A stretch of DNA of 64,000 nucleotides from Streptomyces hawaiiensis (GTDB lineage: Bacteria > Actinomycetota > Actinomycetes > Streptomycetales > Streptomycetaceae). The notes beneath the pieces were generated by a model, which saw only the letters and a program-made list of their open reading frames with translations, ran no database searches and was not told the DNA's origin. Positions 1 to 8,090 of this stretch are shown piece after piece; within the stretch, counting starts at the first letter, position 1; each line of letters starts with the position of its first letter. The position numbers and the translations under genes are program-made. The DNA lies in contig NZ_CP021978.1 in NCBI RefSeq assembly GCF_004803895.1, forward strand, positions 8,432,001 through 8,496,000. Direction: 5' to 3'.

Positions 1-74
1 AAGTGCCCCACAGTGTCCGCACGGTGCCGGCGCCCGACTACCACCCAGACCACACCATCGAAAGGAGCGACCTC

Positions 75-1226
75 ATGCGCATCCAGAAGCGTGTCGCCGT
101 CATCGGTGCCGGCAGTATGGGCAGCCAGACCATGTGGCGTCTGGCCGCCCGCGGGGCCGAGGTCATCGGCTACGACCGGTACGCCCCGGGGCACGACCGT
201 GGAGCGGCCGGGGGCGAGAGCCGCATGTTCCGAGCCGTCCACCTCGGCGACGCCAGATACACTCCGCTGCTGAAGCTCGCGGACGGGCTGTGGGAACAGC
301 TCCAGGCGGAGACGAGCCGGTCGCTGCGACGCCGCAGCGGCTGCCTCGTGATGGGAGAGACCGCCTCACGGGACATGCAACTACTCCTCTCCGCCAGCGC
401 CGCCCATGGTCTGGATCACGAGGTACTGGACCACGACGCCCTCGCCCGTCGCTACCCGCAGCATCGTCTCGCGGCCGGGCACACCGCCATCCTCGACCGG
501 CAGGGCTCCATCATCAGGCCGGAGGCGTCGATCCAGGCCGCCGCGGGGCGTGCCGAGCAGCTGGGCGCCCGGCTGCACCGCCACACCCCGGTGCGGGAGA
601 TCGTCCCCGCGGCTGGAGGCGGCGTGCAGATCGTCACCGACCACGGCACGGACCACGTGGACGCCGCCGTGGTGACCGTGGGCCCCTGGATCAACACCCT
701 GCTCCCGGACCTCCCACGGACCGTCGAGGTCCGCCGGGTGATCTGCTCCTGGCACCTGCCCACCCGCCACGACTGGTTCGCGGGCGGCGCTCCCGCCTTC
801 TTGCGCGGCACACCCCACGACTGCTTCGGCATCCCGTCGCCCGACGGCATCTCCGTCAAGCTCGGTCTGTCCTTCAGGTACCACGCGTCGGTGCCCGAGC
901 CCGAACGGCTCGACCGTACGGTCCGCCCCGAAGAACTCAACGTCTTCCACGAGCTCATCAGTGAACTCATGCCCGACCTGAACCCCGACCCCATCAGGAC
1001 GTCGGCCTACATGGAGGGCTACACGAATCCGCCTGGTTCGCCGTCCGGGTACCCGCTCGTAGGCCATCTCCCCGGCGAGGACGACATCATCGTCATGGCC
1101 GGATTCTCCGGCAGCGGCTTCAAGTTCTCGCCCGCGATGGGCGAGATCGGCGCCGACCTGGCACTCGACGGCACCACGACGCACCCCATCGACTTCCTCG
1201 CTCCGGCAGGAGTCGGCGCCGCCTGA
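75..1226 (+). CDS. FAD-dependent amine oxidase, sarcosine / N-methyltryptophan oxidase-like
   Basis: A 383-residue flavoenzyme of the DAO superfamily, expected to oxidise a secondary or N-methyl amine to imine/aldehyde with H2O2. The N-terminal dinucleotide fold shows VIGAGSMGS (about residues 9-17), and a GGESRMFR segment lies where MSOX/MTOX proteins contact the flavin. The C-terminus has the family pattern GFSGSGFKFSPAMGEIGA. The ATG at 75 is preferred over an upstream GTG at 3 because AAAGGAG sits 9 bases before it. The Cys that carries covalent FAD in MSOX/MTOX is not evident: the corresponding stretch reads RTSAYMEGYTN. Substrate is therefore uncertain. The HAD enzyme follows 117 bp downstream on the same strand. 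Confidence 0.85.
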   Translation: MRIQKRVAVIGAGSMGSQTMWRLAARGAEVIGYDRYAPGHDRGAAGGESRMFRAVHLGDARYTPLLKLADGLWEQLQAETSRSLRRRSGCLVMGETASRDMQLLLSASAAHGLDHEVLDHDALARRYPQHRLAAGHTAILDRQGSIIRPEASIQAAAGRAEQLGARLHRHTPVREIVPAAGGGVQIVTDHGTDHVDAAVVTVGPWINTLLPDLPRTVEVRRVICSWHLPTRHDWFAGGAPAFLRGTPHDCFGIPSPDGISVKLGLSFRYHASVPEPERLDRTVRPEELNVFHELISELMPDLNPDPIRTSAYMEGYTNPPGSPSGYPLVGHLPGEDDIIVMAGFSGSGFKFSPAMGEIGADLALDGTTTHPIDFLAPAGVGAA

Positions 1227-1342
1227 CCCCCGGCGATTGTCGACGGCATCACCCTCCACCTGCACATCTCTGTCAGAGCATGTCCGAAAAGGGCCAGGCC
1301 GGCGGTAACCAGTTCCCCCAAACAAGAAAGCGGAGCACTTCC

Positions 1343-2023
1343 ATGCCCATTCCCTCGTTCCAGTTCCGCCCGAAGTACGTCTCGTTCGACTGCTACGGCA
1401 CGTTGATCGAGTGGCCGATGACCCCCATCACCCATGAACTCGTCGGCGACCAGATCCCGGCCGAGCAGTGGAACCAGTTCGTCAAGGAGTTCCGGGGCTA
1501 CCGCTACGACCAGGTCCGCGGCGAGTACTACGCCTACGAGCAGGTGCTGCAGGACTCCTTCGAGCGGGTCTGCCGCAAGTGGGGTGTGAAGGCGGGCCCG
1601 GACGCGGGCAAGCGGCTCGCCGACGGCGTGCGCAGCTGGGGCCCGCACGCCGACATTCCCGAGCCGCTCAAGAAGATGGGCGAGAACTACAAGCTGGTCA
1701 TCCTCTCCAACGCCGATGACTCCTTCCTCGAGGAGAGCGTGCCCCGGCTCGGGGCGGACTTCCACGCGGTCTACACGGCGGAACAGGCCGGCTACTACAA
1801 GCCCCGTTACGCCGCTTTCGAGTACATGCTCGACCAGCTCGACGCGTCTCCCGAGGACTTCGTGCACGTCTCCTCGCACACCCGCTACGACCTGATGCCG
1901 ATGCACGACATGGGCTTCCGCAACCTGGTCCTCCTGGACCGCGGCTGCGACCCGGTCACCCACGGCTACGACTACGTGACGGTGAAGTCCCTGGACGAGC
2001 TCAACACCATGCTCGGCATCTGA
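1343..2023 (+). CDS. Haloacid dehalogenase type II-like hydrolase (copy 1)
   Basis: A 226-residue HAD-superfamily protein of the L-2-haloacid dehalogenase type. Motif I FDCYGTL carries the nucleophile Asp near residue 15, motif II is ILSNADDSF, the motif III Lys lies in YYKPRYAAF, and an acidic motif IV region follows (SSHTRYD). The ATG at 1343 has GGAG 7 bases upstream; an earlier in-frame start at 1280 lacks this. A close paralog on the opposite strand (19904-20584) is near-identical over most of its length. Since neighbours handle amines and sugar acids, the natural substrate may not be a halo-acid. Confidence 0.88.
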   Translation: MPIPSFQFRPKYVSFDCYGTLIEWPMTPITHELVGDQIPAEQWNQFVKEFRGYRYDQVRGEYYAYEQVLQDSFERVCRKWGVKAGPDAGKRLADGVRSWGPHADIPEPLKKMGENYKLVILSNADDSFLEESVPRLGADFHAVYTAEQAGYYKPRYAAFEYMLDQLDASPEDFVHVSSHTRYDLMPMHDMGFRNLVLLDRGCDPVTHGYDYVTVKSLDELNTMLGI

Positions 2024-2125
2024 CGCGCGACGCACGCCCCCTCACCCGGCACATCGAGGGCCGGCCGTTGCGTACGTGGTGGACAAGCGGCGGGGGCACG
2101 TGGTCGACGAGACGCACCCCGCCTG

Positions 2126-2188
2126 AAGGCGAGTAGCACGCGCCCCGGCCGGTAGCTCCTACCGGCCGGGGCGCGTGCTACTCGCCTT
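2126..2188. terminator. Very long perfect hairpin, probable bidirectional terminator
   Basis: Two 30-base arms (2126-2155 and 2159-2188) are exact reverse complements around a 3-base loop CTC. The stem is GC-rich in its centre. It lies about 100 bp after the dehalogenase stop and 220 bp after the end of the convergent cupin gene, so it can stop transcription from both sides. No long T-run follows. The perfect 30-bp length is unusual for an ordinary terminator. Confidence 0.8.
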
Positions 2189-2411
2189 TGCCGCTTGCGC
2201 GAGGCGCTGGAGGGCGCCTGCTGCCTGCGCGGCGACGCCGAGCAATACGGATGGGACCGGGCGGTAGCCGCCCGGTCCCATCGCCGCACAGTCCATCGCT
2301 GAGCCGGATTTCTGCCACTGCGTGGTCATCAGGGCATCGAGAGCAAGCGCCTTCTGGACAGGCTGCCCTCGCGAGAGGACTCGACGACGATCGTGCCCTG
2401 CGGCATCGGCG

Positions 2412-2765
2412 TTACGACACGATCAGGTAGATCTTGCGCACGGTTTCGATGGTCTTCCAGACACCGACGTAGCCCGGCTTCATGACAAAGCTGTCGCCTG
2501 CCTTGTAGACCACCGGCTCGCCGCCTTCCGGCGTGAGTTCGATGACGCCGGAGAGGATGTGGCAGAACTCGAAGGTCTCGCCCTTGATCGAGTGCGTCTC
2601 GCCGGGCGTGGCTTCCCAGACGCCCGTTTTGATCGTTTCCCCGCGGGCGGCGTCCTGGGCCCAGGTCTTGTAAGCCGGGTTGCCGGAGATCAGGCGCTCC
2701 GGCAGCGGGCCGGACTCGAGGGGGGCAAAGGAGGGGTCGGTATCGAGGGTCTTCAGAAGCGACAT
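2412..2765 (-). CDS. Cupin domain protein (DUF861/cupin_3 type)
   Basis: A 117-residue single-domain cupin. The core runs from WEATPGETHSIKGETFEF through HILSGVIELTPEGG to YKAGDSFVMKPGYVGVW, the layout of the DUF861 family that includes ureidoglycine aminohydrolase-like and many uncharacterised proteins. The ATG at 2765 follows AGAGGAAAA; a longer frame upstream has no coding character. Such cupins often sit beside flavin oxidases and HAD proteins in amine-catabolic loci, but the reaction here is unknown. A decayed relative lies at 8570-8822. Confidence 0.8.
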   Translation of the reverse strand: MSLLKTLDTDPSFAPLESGPLPERLISGNPAYKTWAQDAARGETIKTGVWEATPGETHSIKGETFEFCHILSGVIELTPEGGEPVVYKAGDSFVMKPGYVGVWKTIETVRKIYLIVS

Positions 2766-2859
2766 GCTTTTTCCTCTACTGGTTCTGGTAATCGCGCACA
2801 CAGGGATCGGACATACCAAGCGTCACCGGGCCGAGTTCGACCAGGCTCATCGCGCATCT

Positions 2860-3290
2860 CGGACCAAGCCCTGACGGCTGCCGGCCACGGTGTCGGCGCG
2901 CAGCAGATCGGCGAGCGTCTCGGCGGGCAGCAGGCCATCGTCCTGAAGGAGTCAGGCCACGCATCGGCTGGTGGCGAGGGCTTCCATGGCGATGTCGACG
3001 GCCTCAGCGGACCCGATGTGTCCGGGTCGGGCGGTCACGGGGCCGGTAAAGCTCGCGACACCCGACCCAGCGCCTTCCAGGGGCGTGCCGATCACCGAAG
3101 GCGACCTGATGGGCGACCTCGGCAAGCACCGGATCGACCGCGCCCGGGCATGATGCTCGAACGGGCCTGCACCCCGGCGGCGTGGATGGTGCGACTGTTG
3201 CGGTCCACTGAGTATCTCCGCAGTCCCGCACGGAGCCGACGGGTGATCTGTCGGTTGCGGGCACGATATTCGGACATTGTGTCAAGCGGC
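2860..3290 (-). pseudogene. Aspartate ammonia-lyase 3' relic (copy 1)
   Basis: Reading the minus strand across frames recovers landmarks of the aspartase/fumarase C-terminal half: QARSSIMPG near 3150, then a frame change to AVDPVLAEVAHQVAFGD, then VTARPGHIGSAEAVD, and EALATSRCVA followed by an in-frame stop and LLQDDGLLPAETLADLLR. Intact enzymes have SSIMPGKVNPVxPE and an IAKEALAT-type C-terminus. At least two frame changes and one stop make it non-functional. Its upstream end runs into the denD-like relic, indicating a deletion junction. A second independent aspartase relic is at 7776-8090. Confidence 0.72.
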
Positions 3291-3536
3291 GGCGCGCGGA
3301 CCGTGTCCACGTCGGCGCTCATGCAGAGGTCGATATCGGCCTCGCATCCGGCCGGGAAAGCGGAGACGAGGTGGATCCCTGCGTCCACCGGCTCACCGAA
3401 CACCCTGCGTCCACCGGCTCACCGAACACCTCGTCGAGGTGGCCGATCAGGTCGCCCCGCACGACATCCACGAGCGCGGTGCGGCGGCGACTTGTCGTCC
3501 CAGCAAGCCGAAGCCACCCGTGATGACGAACCTCAT
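3280..3536 (-). pseudogene. D-erythronate dehydrogenase-like (denD) pseudogene
   Basis: The start is intact: the ATG at 3536 overlaps the isomerase stop (ATGA), followed by MRFVITGGFGLLGRQVAA, the Rossmann entrance of an extended SDR. The frame is then lost. ALVDVVRGDLIGHLDEVF and, further on, AGCEADIDLCMSADVDTVRA resemble the DenD segment around (A/G)EADFDLGMRVN. The two parts are separated by a 26-bp tandem duplication that breaks the frame. The 3' part is missing and replaced by aspartase sequence. Position as last gene of a tetronate operon supports the identity. Confidence 0.68.
3377..3428. repeat. 26-bp perfect tandem duplication
   Basis: Two adjacent 26-base copies (3377-3402 and 3403-3428) are identical. 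They lie in the denD-like relic. Removing one copy restores a continuous reading frame from DEVFGEPVDAG into IHLVSAFPAG on the minus strand, so the duplication is itself a frameshifting mutation. Confidence 0.9.
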
Positions 3537-4345
3537 GCGCCTCCCCCTCGGTGGCTCCGGTAGTCGCTGAGCCAGCGGAGACCTTCGCTCGTGCCGGCGC
3601 GAGGGTGGTACTCGCAGCCGGTCCACCCGTCGAAGCCCAGCTCGTCGACGACGTCGAACAGGTGGTGGACGTCGAGCTCGCCCCGGTCGGGCTCGCCTCG
3701 GTCGGGGACGCCCGCGATCTGCAGATGACCGACCCGGCCGGTCGGCAGGTCGCGGCGCAGGGTCGCGGTGAGGTCGCCTTCGACGATCTGGCAGTGGTAG
3801 AGGTCGAGTTGCACCTTGAGATTCGAGGCTCCCACCTCCTGCACGACGGCGTGGGCCTCGGCCTGGGTGCTCAGGAAGTAGCCGGGCATGTCGCGGCCGT
3901 TGATCGGCTCGATGAGGATGTCGGCGCCCGCCGCGGCGGCCCGTTCCGCGGCCCAGTGCAAGTGGGTCAGGTAGGTGTCGCGGTGTTTGGCCCGCTCGGC
4001 CGGTGTCGCGTCCGGTCGGACCAGCCCGGCCATCAGGTGCACCCGCGGGCAGCCCAGCGCCGCAGCGTACTCCAGCGCCCGGTCGACCCCGGAACGCACC
4101 TCCGCCTCGCGTCCGGGCAGTGCCGCCACGCCGCGCTCCCCGGCCTCCCACGCTCCGGCAGGTGCGTTGAAGAGCACCTGCTCGAGGCCGTGGTCGTCGA
4201 GTCGGCGGCGCAGCTCGGCGGCCTCGTACGCATAGGGGAAGAGGTACTCGACGGCCTGGAAGCCGTCGGCCGAGGCCGCGGCGAAGCGGTCGAGGAAATC
4301 GTGCTCCTTGTACATCATGGTCAGGTTCGCTGCGAACCTCGGCAT
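3533..4345 (-). CDS. otnI: 2-oxo-tetronate isomerase / hydroxypyruvate isomerase family TIM-barrel
   Basis: A 270-residue xylose-isomerase-like TIM barrel of the Hyi/OtnI family. It starts MPRFAANLTMMYKEHDFL and shows the metal-site segments EPINGRDMPGYFL (Glu), QLDLYHCQIVEGDL (Asp, His), HLQIAGVPDRGEPD and GCEYHPR (Glu). The start has AGGAG upstream. In tetronate pathways OtnI interconverts 2-oxo-tetronate and 3-oxo-tetronate isomers before kinase and aldolase action; the linked DUF1537 kinase favours this over hydroxypyruvate isomerase. Its stop overlaps the broken denD start. Confidence 0.82.
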   Translation of the reverse strand: MPRFAANLTMMYKEHDFLDRFAAASADGFQAVEYLFPYAYEAAELRRRLDDHGLEQVLFNAPAGAWEAGERGVAALPGREAEVRSGVDRALEYAAALGCPRVHLMAGLVRPDATPAERAKHRDTYLTHLHWAAERAAAAGADILIEPINGRDMPGYFLSTQAEAHAVVQEVGASNLKVQLDLYHCQIVEGDLTATLRRDLPTGRVGHLQIAGVPDRGEPDRGELDVHHLFDVVDELGFDGWTGCEYHPRAGTSEGLRWLSDYRSHRGGGA

Positions 4346-4510
4346 GCTGGCTCCTGTGGTCCGGCCGGGGACGGCCAGAGGCGGTGGTTGACGACGTGCT
4401 TCTCGGTGGTGAGCAGCGCTGCGGCTGCGACGACAAGGGCGATTCCCGAGACGTGCATCGGGATCACCGCGGTGCCGGTGGCGTCCTTGAGCGCGCCGGT
4501 CATCGGCCGG
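4321..4510 (-). pseudogene. Possible MFS transporter C-terminal relic
   Basis: A minus-strand frame reads GALKDATGTAVIPMHVSG then a hydrophobic run ending in AALL, and stops at 4321. The (G)xLKDATG motif followed by a final membrane helix resembles the end of major facilitator transporters. Nothing upstream matches the remainder of such a protein, and the frame enters the racemase-like gene. A sugar-acid permease would fit the operon, but evidence is thin. Confidence 0.35.
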
Positions 4511-4525
4511 TCACGACGCCACGCC

Positions 4526-5242
4526 TCACGAAGACCGCATCTCTGTGGCATGGACAAGTGCAGCCGCCCGCTCGTGCAGTACACGCACCGCGTCCTCCGC
4601 TCCGCTGCGCGGGCTGGAGAGCACGGGCTTGCCGACGGCTTCGGCGATCGCGGGAGCCAGCCGTGCCATGGACGCCTGGGCCAGCACGATCGCGTCGACC
4701 TCCGTGGCCAGCGCCCGTGCCCCCTCCAGCACCATCGCGTCGTGGTTGTCGCGGTCACCGGACATCAGCACCGAGAAGGCGCCCTCGCAGAGCCGCTCCT
4801 GGACGCTGATGTCACGACCGGCCGCCCGTGCCTTCTCCTCGACGAGGGCACGGGTCGGCGGCAGCGTCGTGGGGACCGTCGCCAGGACGCCGACGGCGTC
4901 CGCGCTCTTGACCGCCGACGCGGTCATCGCGTCGTCGATCTTGACGATCGGGACGGAGACCAGGCGTCGGGCCACGTCGATGGCCGGACCGACCGAGGAG
5001 CAGGCGGAGAAGATGACGTCGGCCCCCGCGGACTCCGCGGCCTGGGCCAGGTGCAGCATGCGCTGCGTGCTGGCAGGTGAGACCTCACCGTCGCGCACCA
5101 CGGCTGCGAGCACGTCGCTGTCGACGAAGTGCAGAACCTTGGTGTCCGGCGCGAGTTCCGCGAGGTACTCGTTGATGAGCGAATCGGGGTTGATGAACAG
5201 CAGGCTGGTGTGCAGCACGGCGATCGAGGGAGTGGTGGACAT
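4526..5242 (-). CDS. Aspartate/glutamate racemase family protein
   Basis: A 238-residue Asp/Glu/hydantoin racemase-fold protein beginning MSTTPSIAVLHTSLLF. One catalytic-type Cys is visible in IFSACSSVGPA (about residue 80). The second half-site lies near KPVLSSPRSGAED, where a Cys is not seen, so classical two-base racemisation may not apply; family members include decarboxylases, isomerases and hydantoin racemases. The ATG at 5242 follows a GGAG-containing site. It sits between aldolase and isomerase genes in the sugar-acid operon, an uncommon partner for that pathway. Confidence 0.8.
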   Translation of the reverse strand: MSTTPSIAVLHTSLLFINPDSLINEYLAELAPDTKVLHFVDSDVLAAVVRDGEVSPASTQRMLHLAQAAESAGADVIFSACSSVGPAIDVARRLVSVPIVKIDDAMTASAVKSADAVGVLATVPTTLPPTRALVEEKARAAGRDISVQERLCEGAFSVLMSGDRDNHDAMVLEGARALATEVDAIVLAQASMARLAPAIAEAVGKPVLSSPRSGAEDAVRVLHERAAALVHATEMRSS

Positions 5243-5396
5243 GGTGGCTCCAACAGGGTGCGGTATCGGCCCGCGTGCCGAGGAGGGCACGGGAGCGCGA
5301 GACAGAGCGGTGCGAACCGGGCGCAACGCGCACGGCCGGAAGGGCGTATGACGGTCTTGTGTGGGTTGCGGCGAGGGCAGCGGGGCTGAGTTCACG

Positions 5397-6260
5397 TCAC
5401 GCGTTTCCCCCCTCGGCGCGGGGGCTCAGGCGGCCGATGACCTCCAGGGCGGCGTCCCGGACCGCGTCGCGGCCCGCCGCCCACAGCGAGACGACGTCGG
5501 AGCCGGGCAGCGCGGACGGGAGGGTCACGCGGACGGCCTCCAGACAGGCGCGGCGCAGTTCGGCGTTGACGTTGACCTTGGCGACGCCTCGGGCGAGGGC
5601 GCCGTGCAACTCCTCGACGGGCAGACCACTGGCGCCGTGCAGGACGAGCGGGACCGGTACGGACTCGTGGATCGCGGCCAGCCGCTCCAGGTCCAGGCGG
5701 ACCGGGTGCCTGGTGAAGCCGTGGACGTTGCCGACGGCGACGGCGAGTGCGTCCACGCCCGTCGCGGCCACGAAACGGGCCGCTTGCTGCGGATCGGTCA
5801 TCGCCGCGGCCTGCGCGACGGCGTCGGTGGAGACGTCCTCGTCGCCCGGCAGGGCACCGAGCTCGGCCTCCACCCAGGCACCGTGGTCACGAGCCCGCCG
5901 GACCGCTTCCTTCGTCAACGCGATGTTCTCGGAGAACGGCAGATGGGAGCCATCGACCATGACGGAGGTGTAGCCGGCCTCCAGACAGGCGGTGATCTCG
6001 TCCAGGTCCCGGCTGTGATCGAGGTGCACCCCGAGGCGGGCGGCGGAGCGTCCGGCCGCGTCCAGCGCCAGCCGCATCAGGGCGTCGCGCCCAGCGTGCT
6101 TGAAAGGGCTGGAGCCCGCCTGGATGACGACCGGCCGTCCGGTTGCCTCGGCGGCGGCCGTGATGCCCTGGACCGTCTCCAGGTTGTAGGCGACGAACCC
6201 GGGCAGTGCGTGACCGGCGGCCGCGGCCTCCTTCAGGGCATCGGTTCCGTGCAGCAGCAT
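5397..6260 (-). CDS. Class II fructose-bisphosphate aldolase-family protein
   Basis: A 287-residue zinc-dependent class II aldolase. Family landmarks are GVHLDHSRDLDE (metal His), VMVDGSHLPFSENI, EAELGALPGDED, AVAVGNVHGF, LVLHGASGLP and KVNVNAELR. Length matches GatY/KbaY/FbaA proteins. The start overlaps the kinase stop (6260), implying coupling. With an upstream DUF1537 kinase, a likely role is retro-aldol cleavage of a phosphorylated tetronate or similar acid to dihydroxyacetone phosphate plus a C1/C2 product; published tetronate pathways mostly use a different (adducin-type) aldolase, so this is inference. Confidence 0.85.
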   Translation of the reverse strand: MLLHGTDALKEAAAAGHALPGFVAYNLETVQGITAAAEATGRPVVIQAGSSPFKHAGRDALMRLALDAAGRSAARLGVHLDHSRDLDEITACLEAGYTSVMVDGSHLPFSENIALTKEAVRRARDHGAWVEAELGALPGDEDVSTDAVAQAAAMTDPQQAARFVAATGVDALAVAVGNVHGFTRHPVRLDLERLAAIHESVPVPLVLHGASGLPVEELHGALARGVAKVNVNAELRRACLEAVRVTLPSALPGSDVVSLWAAGRDAVRDAALEVIGRLSPRAEGGNA

Positions 6261-7708
6261 CAGGCACTCCTCAGCAGGTCAAGAGCGTCGGCGAGGGCGT
6301 CGGTGCCCCCGACGTTCCCGGCGAAGACGATGTAGGGGATGCCGGCGGCGGGGCCGTCCACGGGCTCCCAGAGCGAGACGATGCCGGGCAGCAGCGTGCC
6401 CCGGGCCCAGGCACGGCGGATCTCCAGTCCATGGGTGGCGGTGTCACTGGAGGTGATACCGCCCTTGGCGACGACGAAAGCGGGCCGCCGGGCGGCGTTG
6501 ACCTGACGCACGGCCTCCACCAGCGCGGCGGAGACCCTGCGGGAGATCGCCAGGCTGTCGTCCGCGTCGGCACCCGTCACCAGCACGCGAGAGGTGCGGA
6601 TAACGGCGTCCGCCGCGTCCAGGGCCCCGGCGGCCGCGGCCGCGACCTCGGCGACGTGGGCGTCACGCCGCTCCTCGTCGAGCAGCAGGGCCACGTCCAG
6701 CTCGTACTCGGCGATCCCGCCTCGCTCCCGCAGCCGGTCCAACTGCCGTGTCGTCAGGGCAACATGAGACCCCACGACGATGAGACCGTGCGGTGCGTCC
6801 CCGCGCAGCGGGCGCAGTTCGGCCGGGGTGAGCGGTGCCCGCGCCGCCTGTCCGGCGCGGGCCCTGACGAAGGACGGCCCGACCCGGTACAGCAGCCGCG
6901 TGCCGTTCTCCTCCGCCTCCGCGAGGGCCAGGGCGAGCACCCGCAGGTCGTCGTCGCACACCGCGTCGACCACGGCCGTGCGTCCGCCGCGCAGCGACGA
7001 CAGCAGCCGCGCCGTGTGCGCCGGGCCCCCACCTCGCAGGTCGTCGAGGGTGACGCGCAGGACCTCGTCCGCGGGTGTGCGTCCGCCCGTCTTCTCCTCG
7101 ACCCACTCGGGCAGCGACGAGCTGCGGTAGCCGAAGGTGGCGTCGCGGGCGAACTCGCTCTCGCCGACCGGGAGCAGCCCGTCGGCCGTCCGCATCCAGT
7201 GGTTGGAGCCGACGGTCAGCCGGCCCGCCTCGATGTAGGCGGGGACCAGTACCACTCCGTCCGGAGCTTTGCCGTCCAGCTCGGTCAGCTCTTCGGCGAG
7301 GACGTCGGTCTCCAGCGGGAAGTGGCCGCGCAGCGTCGAGTCCCCACGGCTGGCCAGGACGTAACCGGTGTCCTCGGCCGCCGACGCCGCGTGCAGGGCG
7401 CGGACCACCTCGCGGTTACGGGCGGCGGCGTCCTCGGGGGACAGGCTGCGGGTGTTGGTGAGGACGAAGAAGACGGCGCTGTCCTGGCGCAGCGCCCAGC
7501 ACAGGTCGTCCACCGTCCAGGAGGTCAGGACGGGCACGTCGGCGACCGTCTGGGTGCCGGTCGGATCGTCGTCGAGGACGACGAGACGGGGGCCGCCGGT
7601 TACGCGGGCGGCCACTTCCGCGGCGCTCACCTCGTGGACTGGAGGCAGCCCTTCCAGCACCCCTGCCTCGGGGACGGGCCGCGTTTGGGCATGGAGGGGT
7701 AGAGACAT
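6260..7708 (-). CDS. Four-carbon acid sugar kinase family protein (DUF1537)
   Basis: A 482-residue two-domain kinase. The N-terminal substrate domain has LDDDPTGTQTVADVPVLTSW, the signature of OtnK/DtnK kinases, followed by FFVLTNTRSL. The C-terminal nucleotide domain has FVVAKGGITSSDTAT and YIVFAGNVGG. These enzymes phosphorylate 3-oxo-tetronate or D-threonate. The ATG at 7708 follows AGGA with 8-base spacing. First gene of the minus-strand operon kinase-aldolase-racemase-isomerase-(denD relic). Confidence 0.9.
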   Translation of the reverse strand: MSLPLHAQTRPVPEAGVLEGLPPVHEVSAAEVAARVTGGPRLVVLDDDPTGTQTVADVPVLTSWTVDDLCWALRQDSAVFFVLTNTRSLSPEDAAARNREVVRALHAASAAEDTGYVLASRGDSTLRGHFPLETDVLAEELTELDGKAPDGVVLVPAYIEAGRLTVGSNHWMRTADGLLPVGESEFARDATFGYRSSSLPEWVEEKTGGRTPADEVLRVTLDDLRGGGPAHTARLLSSLRGGRTAVVDAVCDDDLRVLALALAEAEENGTRLLYRVGPSFVRARAGQAARAPLTPAELRPLRGDAPHGLIVVGSHVALTTRQLDRLRERGGIAEYELDVALLLDEERRDAHVAEVAAAAAGALDAADAVIRTSRVLVTGADADDSLAISRRVSAALVEAVRQVNAARRPAFVVAKGGITSSDTATHGLEIRRAWARGTLLPGIVSLWEPVDGPAAGIPYIVFAGNVGGTDALADALDLLRSA

Positions 7709-7775
7709 GGCGAATTCCTGACCTGTTACGCGTAGTCGAGTGGGGGAACGTCAGTCGAGGCCGCGCTTGATCACG

Positions 7776-8090
7776 TCACGCCAGGGCTTGACCGGGCCCC
7801 GCGACGACCTCGGGACGGAGCAGCTCGCCGAGGGTGCCGGCGGGCAGGAGGTCCTTGTCCAGGACGAGTTCGGCGACTGCGGGTCCGGTGGCGAGGGCCT
7901 CCTTGGCGATGGTCGTGGCCGCCTCGTAGCCGATGGACGGGTTGAGGGCGGTGACCAGGCCGATTGGTTCACCACCGCCGCCCGCAGCGTCTCGGTGTCG
8001 GCCGTGATCCCCGCGACGCACCGCTCGGCCAGTTCCCACGACCGCGTCGCGGAAATGCTGCGCAGCGTCACCGCCGGCGGTCTCGGCTCA
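7776..8090 (-). pseudogene. Aspartate ammonia-lyase 3' relic (copy 2)
   Basis: One minus-strand frame gives ELAERCVAGITADTETLRAA and, after a one-frame shift, the adjacent frame gives GLVTALNPSIGYEAATTIAK then EALATGPAVAELVLDKDLLP, ending normally at 7776. This is the C-terminal quarter of aspartase (ERCVxGI, VTALNPxIGYE). The 5' part is absent; the fragment abuts the chimeric relic at 8088. It is a different, better preserved copy than the relic at 2860-3290. Confidence 0.8.

Noticed and set aside
3377..3428. Start of a CRISPR-like or other repeat array
   Set aside because: Only two directly abutting 26-bp copies with no spacers; it is a simple tandem duplication in a relic gene.
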